A DNA stretch of 64,000 nt from QHXW01 sp963847515. Its GTDB lineage: Bacteria > Acidobacteriota > Terriglobia > Bryobacterales > Bryobacteraceae. Under the pieces are notes generated by a model. It saw only the letters and a list, made by a program, of their open reading frames with translations. It was not told the DNA's origin and did no database searches. How positions within the stretch are numbered: the stretch's first letter is position 1; each line of letters starts with the position of its first letter. Both the position numbers and the translations under genes were made by a program. Location: positions 1,364,001-1,428,000 of the forward strand of contig CAWKAA010000005.1 of assembly GCA_963847515.1 (NCBI GenBank), in the 5' to 3' direction. Shown in pieces: positions 26,654-35,614 of the stretch.

Positions 26654-28960
26654 TTACGGTAACGAGAACGCCAGAATACGGCTCCCTGCCGCCACCGCCA
26701 CGTATTGCTTGCCACCCGCCATGTAGGTCATCGGGGATGCTTTCCACAAATCGCTGGTTTGAAAATGCCACAGCAATTTCCCTGTAGGGGCGTCCGCGGC
26801 CGCAAAAGCGCCACTGTCTTCGCAAAAGAAAACCACTCCACCCGCGGTCGACAGGACGCCGCCCCAGGATTGTGCGTTCCCGGTTTGCGGGATTTCCCAG
26901 GCGATCTTGCCTGTTTCAAGGTTGATGGCGCGCAGGAACTTCTGACCCTGTTCGCCGGGAACATCGCGTACCTCGCCGCCGTAGTACGATTCGCCCGCGG
27001 TCCACACGGCATCGGATTTCGTGTAGATGTTGCACTTCTCGAGCGCCATCAGGTAGAACAGCCCGGTTGCCGGATTGTAGGCATTGGAAAACCAGTTCGT
27101 CGCGCCATCCACCGCGGGGCAGGCCTTGGCGCCCTGCGGAGTTGGATCCGCATCGTGGTTGACTGTGGGACGTCCATCACTGCCGATACTTTTCGCCCAA
27201 TTTAACTTCTCGACAAACGGAGTCGCCCGCAAAAACTTCCCGTTGGTCCGGTCCAGAACATAAAAGAAACCGTTGCGGTTGGCGTGCAGCAGAAGTTTGC
27301 GCGGCTGGCCCTGGAACGGGGCGTCCACCAGCATGGCGGTCTGTGCGGAATCCCAGTCGTGAACATCATGCGGCGTGTATTGAAAATACCAGCGCAATTT
27401 TCCGGTTGCCGGGTCCAGTGCCACCACCGAATCGGAATAGAGATTATCGCCCCCGCGTTCGTCGCCGTTGTAGTCCGGGCATGGGTTGCCCGTGGCCCAG
27501 AAAAGCTGGCGGGTCTCGGCGTCGTATGTCCCGGTAAGCCACGCCGCGGTGCAGCCATGCACCAGCGCTTTGCCCGCCCAGGTTTCCGACAATGGCTCAC
27601 CTGGTGCGGGAACGGTCCAGAAACGCCAGACGCGCTCGCCGGTGGAAGCTTTGTAAGCCGCAACGAAACCGCGAATGCCTTCATCTCCGCCTGAGGTGCC
27701 GGAAATGACGAGGTCATTCACCACCAGCGGCGCGGATGTTGCGCCGTAATTCACGTGCGAGTCGGCCATCTCCACTTCCCACAGCAGGTTGCCGGTGAGC
27801 CGGTGCAGCGCGAGCAAATGAGCGTTGTCGGTAACCATGAAGACGCGATCGCCCAAGATCGCTACACCGCGATTGATTCCGCCTGCGGCGTCGCCGGACA
27901 GGCCGGTGCTGCGCGGCCGGTCGAAATGCCAGATCTCACGCCCGTTCCGCGCGTCGAGCGCATACGCTTCATTCACCGCCGTTACATACATCACTCCATC
28001 CACCACCACCGGCGTCGTCTCCAGCTTGCTGGAGCGGCCAACCGTTAGGCTCCAGCGCGCGGCTAATGAGGCCACGTTCGAGCTGTTGATCTGATCGATC
28101 GCGCTGTGGCGATTGCCGGTCAGCATGCCATGGTAGGTGGGCCAATCACCCTTCTTCGGAGAGACGATTTGATCGAAGGAAACGGCACCGGGAAGCGGCG
28201 GCGTCCCGGCAGTCGAGTTGGCAGACGCTCCGCCCGCCAGACGGCTGAGATAGGCGACCAAGTCGCGCATCTCGGCTTCGCTCGCTCCCACGGGGGGCAT
28301 GAGCGAGTTCTTCTCGCGATCCACCGTCGAGATTTCATTCCTCGCCAGCAGGCGGAGTCGTCCATCGAGCCCCTGGAGTTGCAAATCGAATGTGTTCTCG
28401 TTCTTTACCAGGCCGCGAAGCGGTGAGCCGTCATTGAGGTGCACCGTGGCTACCCGGTATCCCGGCGTGATGCGACGGCTGGGATCTTTGAGGGCACTTT
28501 CAATCTCCGAAAGGCTGCGCCGTTTGCCCAGCGCAGAAAGATCCGGGCCAATCCAGCCGCCGCGGCCGCTGACTGTATGGCACGCTCCGCAATTTCCTTT
28601 TCCGAAGAAGAAGCGTTCACCGGCGGCCACGTCGCCGGGCGTTGGATTCTCGAGGGCGGGCGCGCGCAATCCGTGGACATAGGCCGCCAGATCTTCCACC
28701 TCCCCATCGGACAACCGAAACGCCGGCATGCCTGCCGATGGAATGCCGTTTCGAATGATGTCACGCAGGTCTTTCGCCGAGTGCACGCGCGACTCTTCCC
28801 GGCCAAACAAAGCCGGACCGCGCTCGCCCCCCGTTCCGCCCGCGCCGTGACAACCCGAGCACAGCGCCGCGAAGCGCTTGCTGCCGGACTCGGCGCTTTG
28901 ACCGCACAGAGAGATCACTGCCAGGCACGCGAGGATGAATATGCGAATCGAGAGAGCCAC
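26654..28960 (-). CDS. Cytochrome c-PQQ dehydrogenase fusion
   Basis: A 768-residue exported protein. After a signal peptide come two c-type heme sites, CSGCH (34-38) and CGACH (124-128), a linker with 'SRRITPGYRVATVHLNDG', and from about residue 250 an eight-bladed PQQ propeller ('GDWPTYHGMLTGNRHSAI', 'TPHDVHDWDSAQ'). It should oxidise an alcohol or similar substrate in the periplasm and pass electrons to its own hemes. The Cys-Cys pair of methanol/ethanol dehydrogenases is absent (the region reads 'GDAAGGINRG'). Two separate genes at 49.4-51.9 kb encode the same parts. Confidence 0.85.
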   Translation of the reverse strand: MALSIRIFILACLAVISLCGQSAESGSKRFAALCSGCHGAGGTGGERGPALFGREESRVHSAKDLRDIIRNGIPSAGMPAFRLSDGEVEDLAAYVHGLRAPALENPTPGDVAAGERFFFGKGNCGACHTVSGRGGWIGPDLSALGKRRSLSEIESALKDPSRRITPGYRVATVHLNDGSPLRGLVKNENTFDLQLQGLDGRLRLLARNEISTVDREKNSLMPPVGASEAEMRDLVAYLSRLAGGASANSTAGTPPLPGAVSFDQIVSPKKGDWPTYHGMLTGNRHSAIDQINSSNVASLAARWSLTVGRSSKLETTPVVVDGVMYVTAVNEAYALDARNGREIWHFDRPRSTGLSGDAAGGINRGVAILGDRVFMVTDNAHLLALHRLTGNLLWEVEMADSHVNYGATSAPLVVNDLVISGTSGGDEGIRGFVAAYKASTGERVWRFWTVPAPGEPLSETWAGKALVHGCTAAWLTGTYDAETRQLFWATGNPCPDYNGDERGGDNLYSDSVVALDPATGKLRWYFQYTPHDVHDWDSAQTAMLVDAPFQGQPRKLLLHANRNGFFYVLDRTNGKFLRATPFVEKLNWAKSIGSDGRPTVNHDADPTPQGAKACPAVDGATNWFSNAYNPATGLFYLMALEKCNIYTKSDAVWTAGESYYGGEVRDVPGEQGQKFLRAINLETGKIAWEIPQTGNAQSWGGVLSTAGGVVFFCEDSGAFAAADAPTGKLLWHFQTSDLWKASPMTYMAGGKQYVAVAAGSRILAFSLP

Positions 28961-28965
28961 GCGAT

Positions 28966-29727
28966 TTACTTGGTGAAGATCAGGGTTCCGAAATGCTCCG
29001 GCACGTGGTTAGGGTCGCGGTTTACCACGCAGGTGGGCTGCCAGCACATGAAGTGGCGCTGCGGATCGGCGCCAAGGCCGTCGATGCGGTATAGGTTCGC
29101 GCGCCATCGGGTGCCCTCTTGCACCGGTTGATCGCTCACCGATTTCAGCGGGACACGCGTGGCAGCATACCAGACGTGGTTGGTTTCATCGATCCGTCCC
29201 TGGTGCTGGTAGCCGGAATTCCATTTCGAGTCGTAGCTTTCTTTGTTCAGGTCAATCGCCAGGTCCACCCAGTCACCGGTAGGCGCGATTTCGAACTCGC
29301 GATAATGCTTGATGTCTTTCCAGTCGTCTCCCAGAAAAAATTCCACTACGTCGCGGTCCCAAAGCTTGAGCCGGTCTTTGCTGTTGTCCGCAGGCAGCCA
29401 AAGGTTCAGCTCGGTATACGGGCAGATGAACAGCAGATAGAGATCCGAGTCAGTCCAAAATGCACGCACTTCGGTTTTGAGTTTCGGGTAGTCGATTTCG
29501 TGGGTGCAGTCCTTGGTAATCCACGCAGAAGCAGTGTGCGACCACAGCGCAGATTTGGGGTCGGTATTCAGTTCCTGCGCCTTAACATGATGTGGAATGG
29601 AAAACGCCGCTGTGGGCGATGCGACCTGGCAGACCGGCTCAGCGCCGAAGGCGACCACAGGTGTCAACCAGATCAGCAGCGCCGCTCGATGAATGCATTT
29701 GGCGCTGATCTGCAGCTTGTAATTCAT
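28966..29727 (-). CDS. Secreted CBM9-like carbohydrate-binding protein
   Basis: A 253-residue exported protein ('MNYKLQISAKCIHRAALLIWLTP' signal region). The core 'TEVRAFWTDSDLYLLFICPYTELN', 'WDRDVVEFFLGDDWKDIKHYREFEIAP', 'WYAATRVPLKSV' and 'RANLYRIDG' matches the pattern of DOMON/CBM9-like beta-sandwich domains. The ATG at 29727 was chosen for the signal peptide; the frame is open further upstream. It is 5 bases upstream of the PQQ fusion gene and probably co-transcribed, which suggests work on the same sugar-like substrate. Confidence 0.7.
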   Translation of the reverse strand: MNYKLQISAKCIHRAALLIWLTPVVAFGAEPVCQVASPTAAFSIPHHVKAQELNTDPKSALWSHTASAWITKDCTHEIDYPKLKTEVRAFWTDSDLYLLFICPYTELNLWLPADNSKDRLKLWDRDVVEFFLGDDWKDIKHYREFEIAPTGDWVDLAIDLNKESYDSKWNSGYQHQGRIDETNHVWYAATRVPLKSVSDQPVQEGTRWRANLYRIDGLGADPQRHFMCWQPTCVVNRDPNHVPEHFGTLIFTK

Positions 29728-29812
29728 GAGTATCACTGACCTCTTTCGGAAGCTCAGAAGCAACCACCAATTGTATCCAGGCGTCGGTGTGTTTGGGATT
29801 AAGGTGCTCTGC

Positions 29813-30706
29813 TCAAGCCAGCAATCCGCGCACTGCCGCTTCGACCCTCGCCCAATGCTCCGAGCGCGGGTCGATGACCGCAAAGTGATCGGCCCCTCCG
29901 AGCACGATCATAAACGCATCGTCTCCGGCCAGGCTGGCTCTCTTCTGATAGTTGTTGCTGATCTCGATTGGAACAACTGAGTCTTCCGTGCCATGCAGCA
30001 GGCGCGCCTTGATTCCCAGCGGCACAAGCTCGATGGGTGAGGCGGTGTGGTAGCGCGCCGACAATTTCTCCGGAGGCCCGCCCATTAACTCGCCTACTGC
30101 GCCATCTCCCAGCTTGAGTTCCCAACCGCGCCGTAAATCCACCACTCCTGCAAGCGACACCGCTCCATGCAGGGCCAGCGGATTGGCGCCGGCCAATGCG
30201 TCGCCATGCGGGATTTTGTGCCGCGCTGCGAGCCAAAGGGCGAGATGCCCGCCGGCCGAGTGTCCGACGGAGATCACCTTCGCCAGGTCCAGATGATATT
30301 TCTTCGCTAGCTCGCGCACAAAGTCGGCGCCCATGGCGGTGTCGAGAAACGTGCCCGGCCACCCGCCGCCGGGATTTCCCACGCGCCGGTATTCCAGGCT
30401 CCACGTTGCAATTCCCGCTTGCGTGAGTCCCGCGCAGAGATGGCCAATGTGATCGAGGTTATATTTCGCGCGCCAGAAGCCGCCGTGAATCACGATCGCA
30501 ACCGGATGCGGGCCGGGTCCCGGAGGCAAGCGCAGATCGCCGAATTGCAAAGGATCGGGACCGTAGTGCAGACGTGCGTCGGCAGGAGGCCCCGGCTGGT
30601 CAAGAATCTCGCGACCCATGGATCTGCACGCGGTTCCGGCCGACGCCAGAGCAGCCGCAACCACCTCGCGCCGCGTCAGTCGTGGCGCGAGGCCCGACAA
30701 TCTCAT
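29813..30706 (-). CDS. Alpha/beta hydrolase (BD-FAE-like esterase), exported
   Basis: A 297-residue protein with a twin-arginine-like start ('TRREVVAAALASAGTAC', also a lipobox). The oxyanion region 'IVIHGGFWRAKYNLDHIGHL', the nucleophile 'VGHSAGGHLALWLA' and the C-terminal 'LHGTEDSVVPIEISNNY...GGADHFAVID' give Ser-Asp-His. The arrangement is that of BD-FAE/prolyl-oligopeptidase-like esterases. The stop of the upstream small membrane gene overlaps its start by 4 bases. Confidence 0.8.
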   Translation of the reverse strand: MRLSGLAPRLTRREVVAAALASAGTACRSMGREILDQPGPPADARLHYGPDPLQFGDLRLPPGPGPHPVAIVIHGGFWRAKYNLDHIGHLCAGLTQAGIATWSLEYRRVGNPGGGWPGTFLDTAMGADFVRELAKKYHLDLAKVISVGHSAGGHLALWLAARHKIPHGDALAGANPLALHGAVSLAGVVDLRRGWELKLGDGAVGELMGGPPEKLSARYHTASPIELVPLGIKARLLHGTEDSVVPIEISNNYQKRASLAGDDAFMIVLGGADHFAVIDPRSEHWARVEAAVRGLLA

Positions 30707-31155
30707 TTCTTTTCGACAATCTCTCCGGACGGGCCGTCCACGTCCTCGACGCGGAGCCTCAGATCTTTGCGCCCATCCAGCTGTGCCTGCGGAATTTCAA
30801 ATCGAACCGCCAGCATCCGGTCCATGGTTTCGTGCGCTTTGATCCGATCGCGGATTTTGAGGGTGTCGTTATATTTTTGGCCTAAGATCGGGTAGTACTG
30901 AAAGAGCCTCTGCGCGTCCGTCTCCGCGACCGCGGCTCCTTCGTCAGTCTTCCCATTGGGCTCGTCGAGCGTCACCGTGACCTCTCGCACGATGATCCCG
31001 AAGTTGGATGCATTCTCGACACGAAAGTCGATCACCGCTATGGAGCTGTTCTCATCGGCCGGTAGCGTGCGCACTTTAAGGATCTTGCCGGTAGGTTCAA
31101 TGTGAGAGCCGCGCTGCATGTAGAGGATCCATGCCACCGCGATGGCGATCACCAC
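30703..31155 (-). CDS. Single-TM hypothetical protein
   Basis: A 150-residue protein with one N-terminal membrane helix ('VIAIAVAWILYMQ') and a periplasmic domain ('SSIAVIDFRVENASNFGIIVREVTVTL') that looks like an Ig-type beta sandwich. The open frame continues upstream of the GTG with a hydrophobic stretch ('FLTAFGVGL') but no standard start, so the true N-terminus may be a little longer. It overlaps the downstream esterase gene. Function unknown. Confidence 0.6.
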   Translation of the reverse strand: MVIAIAVAWILYMQRGSHIEPTGKILKVRTLPADENSSIAVIDFRVENASNFGIIVREVTVTLDEPNGKTDEGAAVAETDAQRLFQYYPILGQKYNDTLKIRDRIKAHETMDRMLAVRFEIPQAQLDGRKDLRLRVEDVDGPSGEIVEKK

Positions 31156-31280
31156 CAGTCCGACGCCGAACGCGGTGAGAAAGCTCTGATTGAGATATTG
31201 ACGAATTTCAGGTCTCCGCTACCCCTCATCATAACGTGGGGATGTTGTATTCGCGCCCCCAACGCGGTAGTATTTGGCCC

Positions 31281-32003
31281 ATGAAACGTATTTTGCTCAG
31301 TCTTATGCTGCTGGCGGCGCCCCTGGGGGCCGTCAATGTGTCAAGCAACATCACTTTGGTTCACATAGCGGACGGTTTTCAGTGGACTACGACCTTTAAC
31401 ATTGTGAATCTGGATACCGCACAGGCGTCTTACACAATGTACTTCTACGCGGATGACGGAACGCCGCTCAACCTCGGCATTGTCGGACAGACGGGCCTCG
31501 TTCCCTCTGTTAGCGGCGTGTTGGCTGTAAATGGGTCGGCTATAATCCAGACGGCGGGCGGACCGGTCTTGCGCCAGGGGTGGGCGCGTCTAAACTCGAG
31601 CCAGAATCTTGGTGCCGAAGCCATCTTCGTGAATCATGCCGCCATTGCGAATTACGAGGCGGCGGTGCCTATTGGCAGCGTTTCCAACGCCTTCACCATC
31701 GCATTCGACAACTCGAACGGATTTTTCACTGGCGTTGCGATTGCCAGTACCGATCAATTGAACCCCGCCGTAGTGAATGCGACTTTCCGCGACTCGACCG
31801 GCGCACAGATCGCGACCGGTCAGGTAGCTGTTCTGAAACCCTTCGGACACATCTCGGTATTGCTAAACCAGAGTTTTCCCAGCACGGCGGGCCTGACCGG
31901 CACTGTCGAGTTTGACTGCGTGAGTTTTTGTTCCATTGGGGGACTAGGGCTTCGCTTTGACCCCAACGGCCCGTTTACGTCGACCACGGCGTTCAGCCGG
32001 TAA
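31281..32003 (+). CDS. Secreted hypothetical protein
   Basis: A 240-residue protein with a clear signal peptide ('MKRILLSLMLLAAPLGAVNV'). The mature part is rich in beta-strand sequence, Ser, Thr and Asn, and contains three cysteines, two of them in 'DCVSFCS'. This kind of protein is common in acidobacterial genomes, but I recognise no domain. It is divergently oriented from the small membrane gene. Confidence 0.6.
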   Translation: MKRILLSLMLLAAPLGAVNVSSNITLVHIADGFQWTTTFNIVNLDTAQASYTMYFYADDGTPLNLGIVGQTGLVPSVSGVLAVNGSAIIQTAGGPVLRQGWARLNSSQNLGAEAIFVNHAAIANYEAAVPIGSVSNAFTIAFDNSNGFFTGVAIASTDQLNPAVVNATFRDSTGAQIATGQVAVLKPFGHISVLLNQSFPSTAGLTGTVEFDCVSFCSIGGLGLRFDPNGPFTSTTAFSR

Positions 32004-32062
32004 CGGGTCCACTCCTAATTCGGCCCCGGCAGCTATACTGAGCGGTGGGACCTCTGTTTCGG

Positions 32063-33286
32063 ATGAAGTGGGCGTGCTGTGTTCTTTGGTTGACTGCTGC
32101 CATCGCCGGTGGGCAAAGCCCGGATAAAGTGCAGCACGCGATAGACCAGGGGCGCGCCCTGATCGCCAAAGGCGACGCGGCAGGAGCTCTCGAAGCGTTT
32201 CGGACGGCCAGCGATCTCGCGCCCAAGTCCGCCGAATTGCACGATGAGGTCGGGTTCCTGCTCGCGGTGCTCAAACGCGGAGTCGAGGCGCGGGATCAGT
32301 TCCAAAAAGCCATTGCTTTGAACGGCGATTATGCGCTCGCGCATTATCACCTCGGCGTCTCCTACTGCCTGGAAACCGACTACTCCAAATGCATCCCCGA
32401 GCTGCAAAAAGCCGTCGAGCTCGATCCGAAATCATTTGCGTATCGTTCCCACCTGGGCGATGCACTTTCGGCTGAGGGACGGCACGCGGAAGCCGCCACA
32501 GAATTGAAGGCCGCCACCGCTCTCGAGCCGCAAAACGCCGAGGTTTGGAACAGGCTGGGCGTGGCGTACCAAAACGCCAACGATCTCACCAGTGCCGTGG
32601 ACGCCTACCGGCAAGCTTCTCAGTTGAATCCTGCGAACCTCGACGCCCGCAACAATTACGGCAGCATGCTGGTCCAGACGCGCGAAGCCGACAAGGCCAT
32701 CGCCGAATTTCAGCGCGTGCTGGAAACCGATCCCGGCAACGCGTCAGCTGCAATCAACATCGGCTCCGCATACATGTTGAAAGGCGACCTTGACCGCGCC
32801 ATCGCTCAGTTTCGAGCCTTGATCGCCAAAGATCCGGACCAGGCACTGGCGCACTACAATCTGGGCCTTGCGCTGAAGAACAAGGATGATCTCGAGAATG
32901 CCCGGGCCGAATTTCAGAAGGCCATAGAACTCGACCCTAGCGTGGCCGAAGCGCATTACACGCTAGGCATTTCCTGGTGGCAGGCAGGCGATTTTGACCG
33001 GAGCATCGCTGAAATGAGAGAAGCCTTGCGCCTGCGGCCCGATTACGGAGAGGCCTGGTTTATCCTGGGAACCGCACTCAAGCAAAAAGGCTCCATGAAT
33101 GAGGCTATTTCAGCTCTGCGCGAGGCCGTGCGTCTCCGCCCAGAGGATCCCGGACCATTCAATACGCTAGGACAGGCGCTGCGATTGACCGGCGATCTCG
33201 AGGGCAGTAAGGCCGCATTTGCTCAGGGCGCCAGAGTCAAAGCCGCGAAGGAAGCGCAGCAGGCCGAAATGCTGAACCGCAAGTGA
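32063..33286 (+). CDS. Exported TPR-repeat protein
   Basis: A 407-residue protein with a signal peptide ('MKWACCVLWLTAAIAGGQS') and about eleven 34-residue tetratricopeptide repeats, for example 'AEVWNRLGVAYQNANDLTSAVDAYRQA' in two parts and 'ALAHYNLGLALKNKDDLENA'. It is probably a periplasmic or outer-membrane scaffold. A GTG at 32045 would add six residues. A convergent second TPR gene follows after 26 bases. Confidence 0.8.
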   Translation: MKWACCVLWLTAAIAGGQSPDKVQHAIDQGRALIAKGDAAGALEAFRTASDLAPKSAELHDEVGFLLAVLKRGVEARDQFQKAIALNGDYALAHYHLGVSYCLETDYSKCIPELQKAVELDPKSFAYRSHLGDALSAEGRHAEAATELKAATALEPQNAEVWNRLGVAYQNANDLTSAVDAYRQASQLNPANLDARNNYGSMLVQTREADKAIAEFQRVLETDPGNASAAINIGSAYMLKGDLDRAIAQFRALIAKDPDQALAHYNLGLALKNKDDLENARAEFQKAIELDPSVAEAHYTLGISWWQAGDFDRSIAEMREALRLRPDYGEAWFILGTALKQKGSMNEAISALREAVRLRPEDPGPFNTLGQALRLTGDLEGSKAAFAQGARVKAAKEAQQAEMLNRK

Positions 33287-33312
33287 TCGGACGGGCGTTG
33301 CCTCTCTGCGCC

Positions 33313-34164
33313 TCACTGCTGGAGTGACTTCAGCTTATCGAGCAGAGCTTTTCCCTCGTCAGTCTGGCCCTCCGCGATGAGCGTGCGGCCCAAAAGGTAG
33401 TTTGCGGCGTAGTTGTTCGGATCCAAGGCCAGCGCCCGCCGCAGGATACCTTCGGCATTGCTGTAGTTGCGTGTCGTGAAGTAGCACTTGCCGAGCAAAA
33501 TGAGCGGTCCGCTATATGTAGGATTCAGCCACACGGCGCGCTGCAGATGCGGGATCGCCTCGTCCCAGCGCTGCAGCCGTGCGCATGCATCGCCCAACCG
33601 GTACCACGCCATGGAAAAATTCGGGTCAATCTCGATCTCCTTATTGAGGTCGGTGATCGCGTCTTCAAGCTGGCCGCGACCTATGGCCGCTTCCCCCAGA
33701 AGAAAGTATGCCTGCGGCAGTTTTGGATCGAGCGCCAGCGCCTTTTTCACCTCGGCGACGGCTTCGTCCCGAAATTCTTTCTTGAGCATCATCTGGCCGG
33801 CAAGTAAATGTCCCGCAGCGCTATCAGGGTTGAGGCCGAACAGCCGGGCAAAGGCCGCCTCTGAGCGTTCTTGCTGCGCGTTTTGCAGATACGCATATCC
33901 CAGCATGTAATTTGCTTCATTGACGCTGGTTACTTTCTCGAGCCACGGAATGGCTTTCGGAGCCTGCGACAGCATGAAATAGCTCTGGCCGATCAGCAGA
34001 ACAGACTCCAGGTACTCGGCTGAGCCAGGCGTTTCCGCTTTTACCACCTCTTCCAAGGCTGAAATCGCGTCTGCGTATTTCTGGTGCCTGTAGAGATCCA
34101 CGCCTCGCTCGTGGCCGCCGGCTGACGCACCCGCCAGAAAAAGCGCAACCAACCCTTGCAGCAT
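33313..34164 (-). CDS. TPR-repeat protein
   Basis: A 283-residue protein with a short hydrophobic N-terminus ('MLQGLVALFLAGASAGG') and six to seven tetratricopeptide repeats such as 'PQAYFLLGEAAIGRGQLEDA' and 'SGPLILLGKCYFTTRNYSNA'. It lies 27 bases downstream of the membrane regulator gene on the same strand, so they may be co-expressed. Its partner proteins are unknown. Confidence 0.75.
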   Translation of the reverse strand: MLQGLVALFLAGASAGGHERGVDLYRHQKYADAISALEEVVKAETPGSAEYLESVLLIGQSYFMLSQAPKAIPWLEKVTSVNEANYMLGYAYLQNAQQERSEAAFARLFGLNPDSAAGHLLAGQMMLKKEFRDEAVAEVKKALALDPKLPQAYFLLGEAAIGRGQLEDAITDLNKEIEIDPNFSMAWYRLGDACARLQRWDEAIPHLQRAVWLNPTYSGPLILLGKCYFTTRNYSNAEGILRRALALDPNNYAANYLLGRTLIAEGQTDEGKALLDKLKSLQQ

Positions 34165-34191
34165 GACTCCAGAGTATACGCTTCCGCGGCC

Positions 34192-35436
34192 TTACATCTG
34201 CCGGTGTACGGCAACGATTTCGGTCTGAACCGGTACGCCACCGCTGACTTTGACTCTCAGCAAAGCTTCAAACGTGGGTATAGGTCCCTCGGGCTGGGTT
34301 CCCAATGCAGCCAGCAATTCTTCCACGCGCCGGGGCCTGCAAACAAACTCCACAGCGGCTTGCGTTCCCAATGTGGTCAAGCCAGCCAGAATCAGGGAGT
34401 GGCGAGCGGCGCTGAGACCGGGCAGCAGCCCCACGACCCCATAATCTTCCCGAATCGGAACTGCGGAGCTTGAAAAATAGACACTTTCCTCGCCTGCCCG
34501 CTGGTGCGTGTTGACAAGGCTCAGGTCACCTTTGCGGGGGCCATCGGTTGCGACTTTGAAGACGAACTCGTCCGTGCCCGGAATCTCGCGCAGAGACAAA
34601 TTCTCCGAGGGCGAGCCGATAAAGACCATGTTGCTGGCCTTGGCGTCATCCCACGTCAGCAGCCGCCCGCGTTTCAGACGCATCACCCGGTGCCAAGAGC
34701 CGAACAGACTGTCGAGTTCATGAATGGCCATGACCTCGCCCACGCCCGTGTAATGGTCCAGAATCACGGCGTTGGCGTCGAGCGCAGGGTTGTAATAGCG
34801 CAAACCGGTTTCCGGACGCCCGACAAAGGCTGCGTTGCTGTACACAACAAGGGGAGGCTCAGGCCCGTCGAAAAATCGCAGCCATAACGTCTGCATAGCG
34901 TCGGAAGATTCCGCCGCCGCGGTCCGTTGGAAGATGGGACGGAGAGCGAAGTCCAGGCTGAGCGCGGCGATCACCGCAATCACAGTGACAACTGCGGTAG
35001 TGATCCACTGTCTGGCTGGACGTTGCGGAGCAGGTGTCCGTGCCGGCTCGAGTGCAGGTTCGGCGTGCGGCGGCCTTGATTCCGGCTCCCGGTAATGAAA
35101 GACCACATGGTAAGAACCGCGCGGAATCTCAACTACCACCCGGTCGTCGAATCCATCGTTTGCGTAATATTCGGCCAGTTTTGAACGCAACCGCCCGGTT
35201 TGAACCCGCACGGTAGAGTCCAGCCGGGGATCAAAATCAGCTGCCCGCCCGAACACCTCCGTCGCGAGGTGATACTCCTTGATGGCGGATCCCGGGTGAT
35301 CCAGCGACTGTTTGGTAAGGAATCGAAGCAGATTGCACAGCGATTCTGAGCCGTGCAGCACGGAACTAGCGACTATTTTGTCGATTTCAGCGAGTTTATT
35401 CTCACGATCGACATCGTTTACCCCAAGTGCCCCCAT
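34192..35436 (-). CDS. CadC-like membrane-anchored winged-helix regulator
   Basis: A 414-residue protein from the ATG at 35436. An N-terminal helix-rich part ('VLHGSESLCNLLRFLTKQSLD') leads into a winged-helix DNA-binding region ('FDPRLDSTVRVQTGRLRSKLAEYY', 'VVVEIPRGSYHVVF'). A Pro-rich linker precedes one TM helix ('ITTAVVTVIAVIAALSLDFAL') and a periplasmic domain of about 230 residues. The layout is that of CadC/ToxR-type one-component sensors. It is divergent from the TonB receptor gene, which is the likely target. Confidence 0.72.
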   Translation of the reverse strand: MGALGVNDVDRENKLAEIDKIVASSVLHGSESLCNLLRFLTKQSLDHPGSAIKEYHLATEVFGRAADFDPRLDSTVRVQTGRLRSKLAEYYANDGFDDRVVVEIPRGSYHVVFHYREPESRPPHAEPALEPARTPAPQRPARQWITTAVVTVIAVIAALSLDFALRPIFQRTAAAESSDAMQTLWLRFFDGPEPPLVVYSNAAFVGRPETGLRYYNPALDANAVILDHYTGVGEVMAIHELDSLFGSWHRVMRLKRGRLLTWDDAKASNMVFIGSPSENLSLREIPGTDEFVFKVATDGPRKGDLSLVNTHQRAGEESVYFSSSAVPIREDYGVVGLLPGLSAARHSLILAGLTTLGTQAAVEFVCRPRRVEELLAALGTQPEGPIPTFEALLRVKVSGGVPVQTEIVAVHRQM

Positions 35437-35614
35437 AACAACCTCAGTGACATGGAGTGTAACAAATCCCCTAAATGACTGCAATGGAGGGAGATGTTAA
35501 AGGTAACAGTATCATACCGTGGGGCTAACTTGTTTCCACTAGATAATTGGCACACACTACTCAAGAAAATCAACAGGATGGGGTTCGTTCAAAGTCTCGC
35601 TCCCCGCAGGAGCA
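35437..35614. promoter_or_regulatory. Shared intergenic region of regulator and TonB receptor
   Basis: The 178-base gap between divergently transcribed genes should hold both promoters and the regulator's binding site. It contains AT-rich stretches ('AAAGGTAACAGTATCA', 'TAGATAATTGGCACA'), but I could not pick a convincing operator. Confidence 0.35.
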
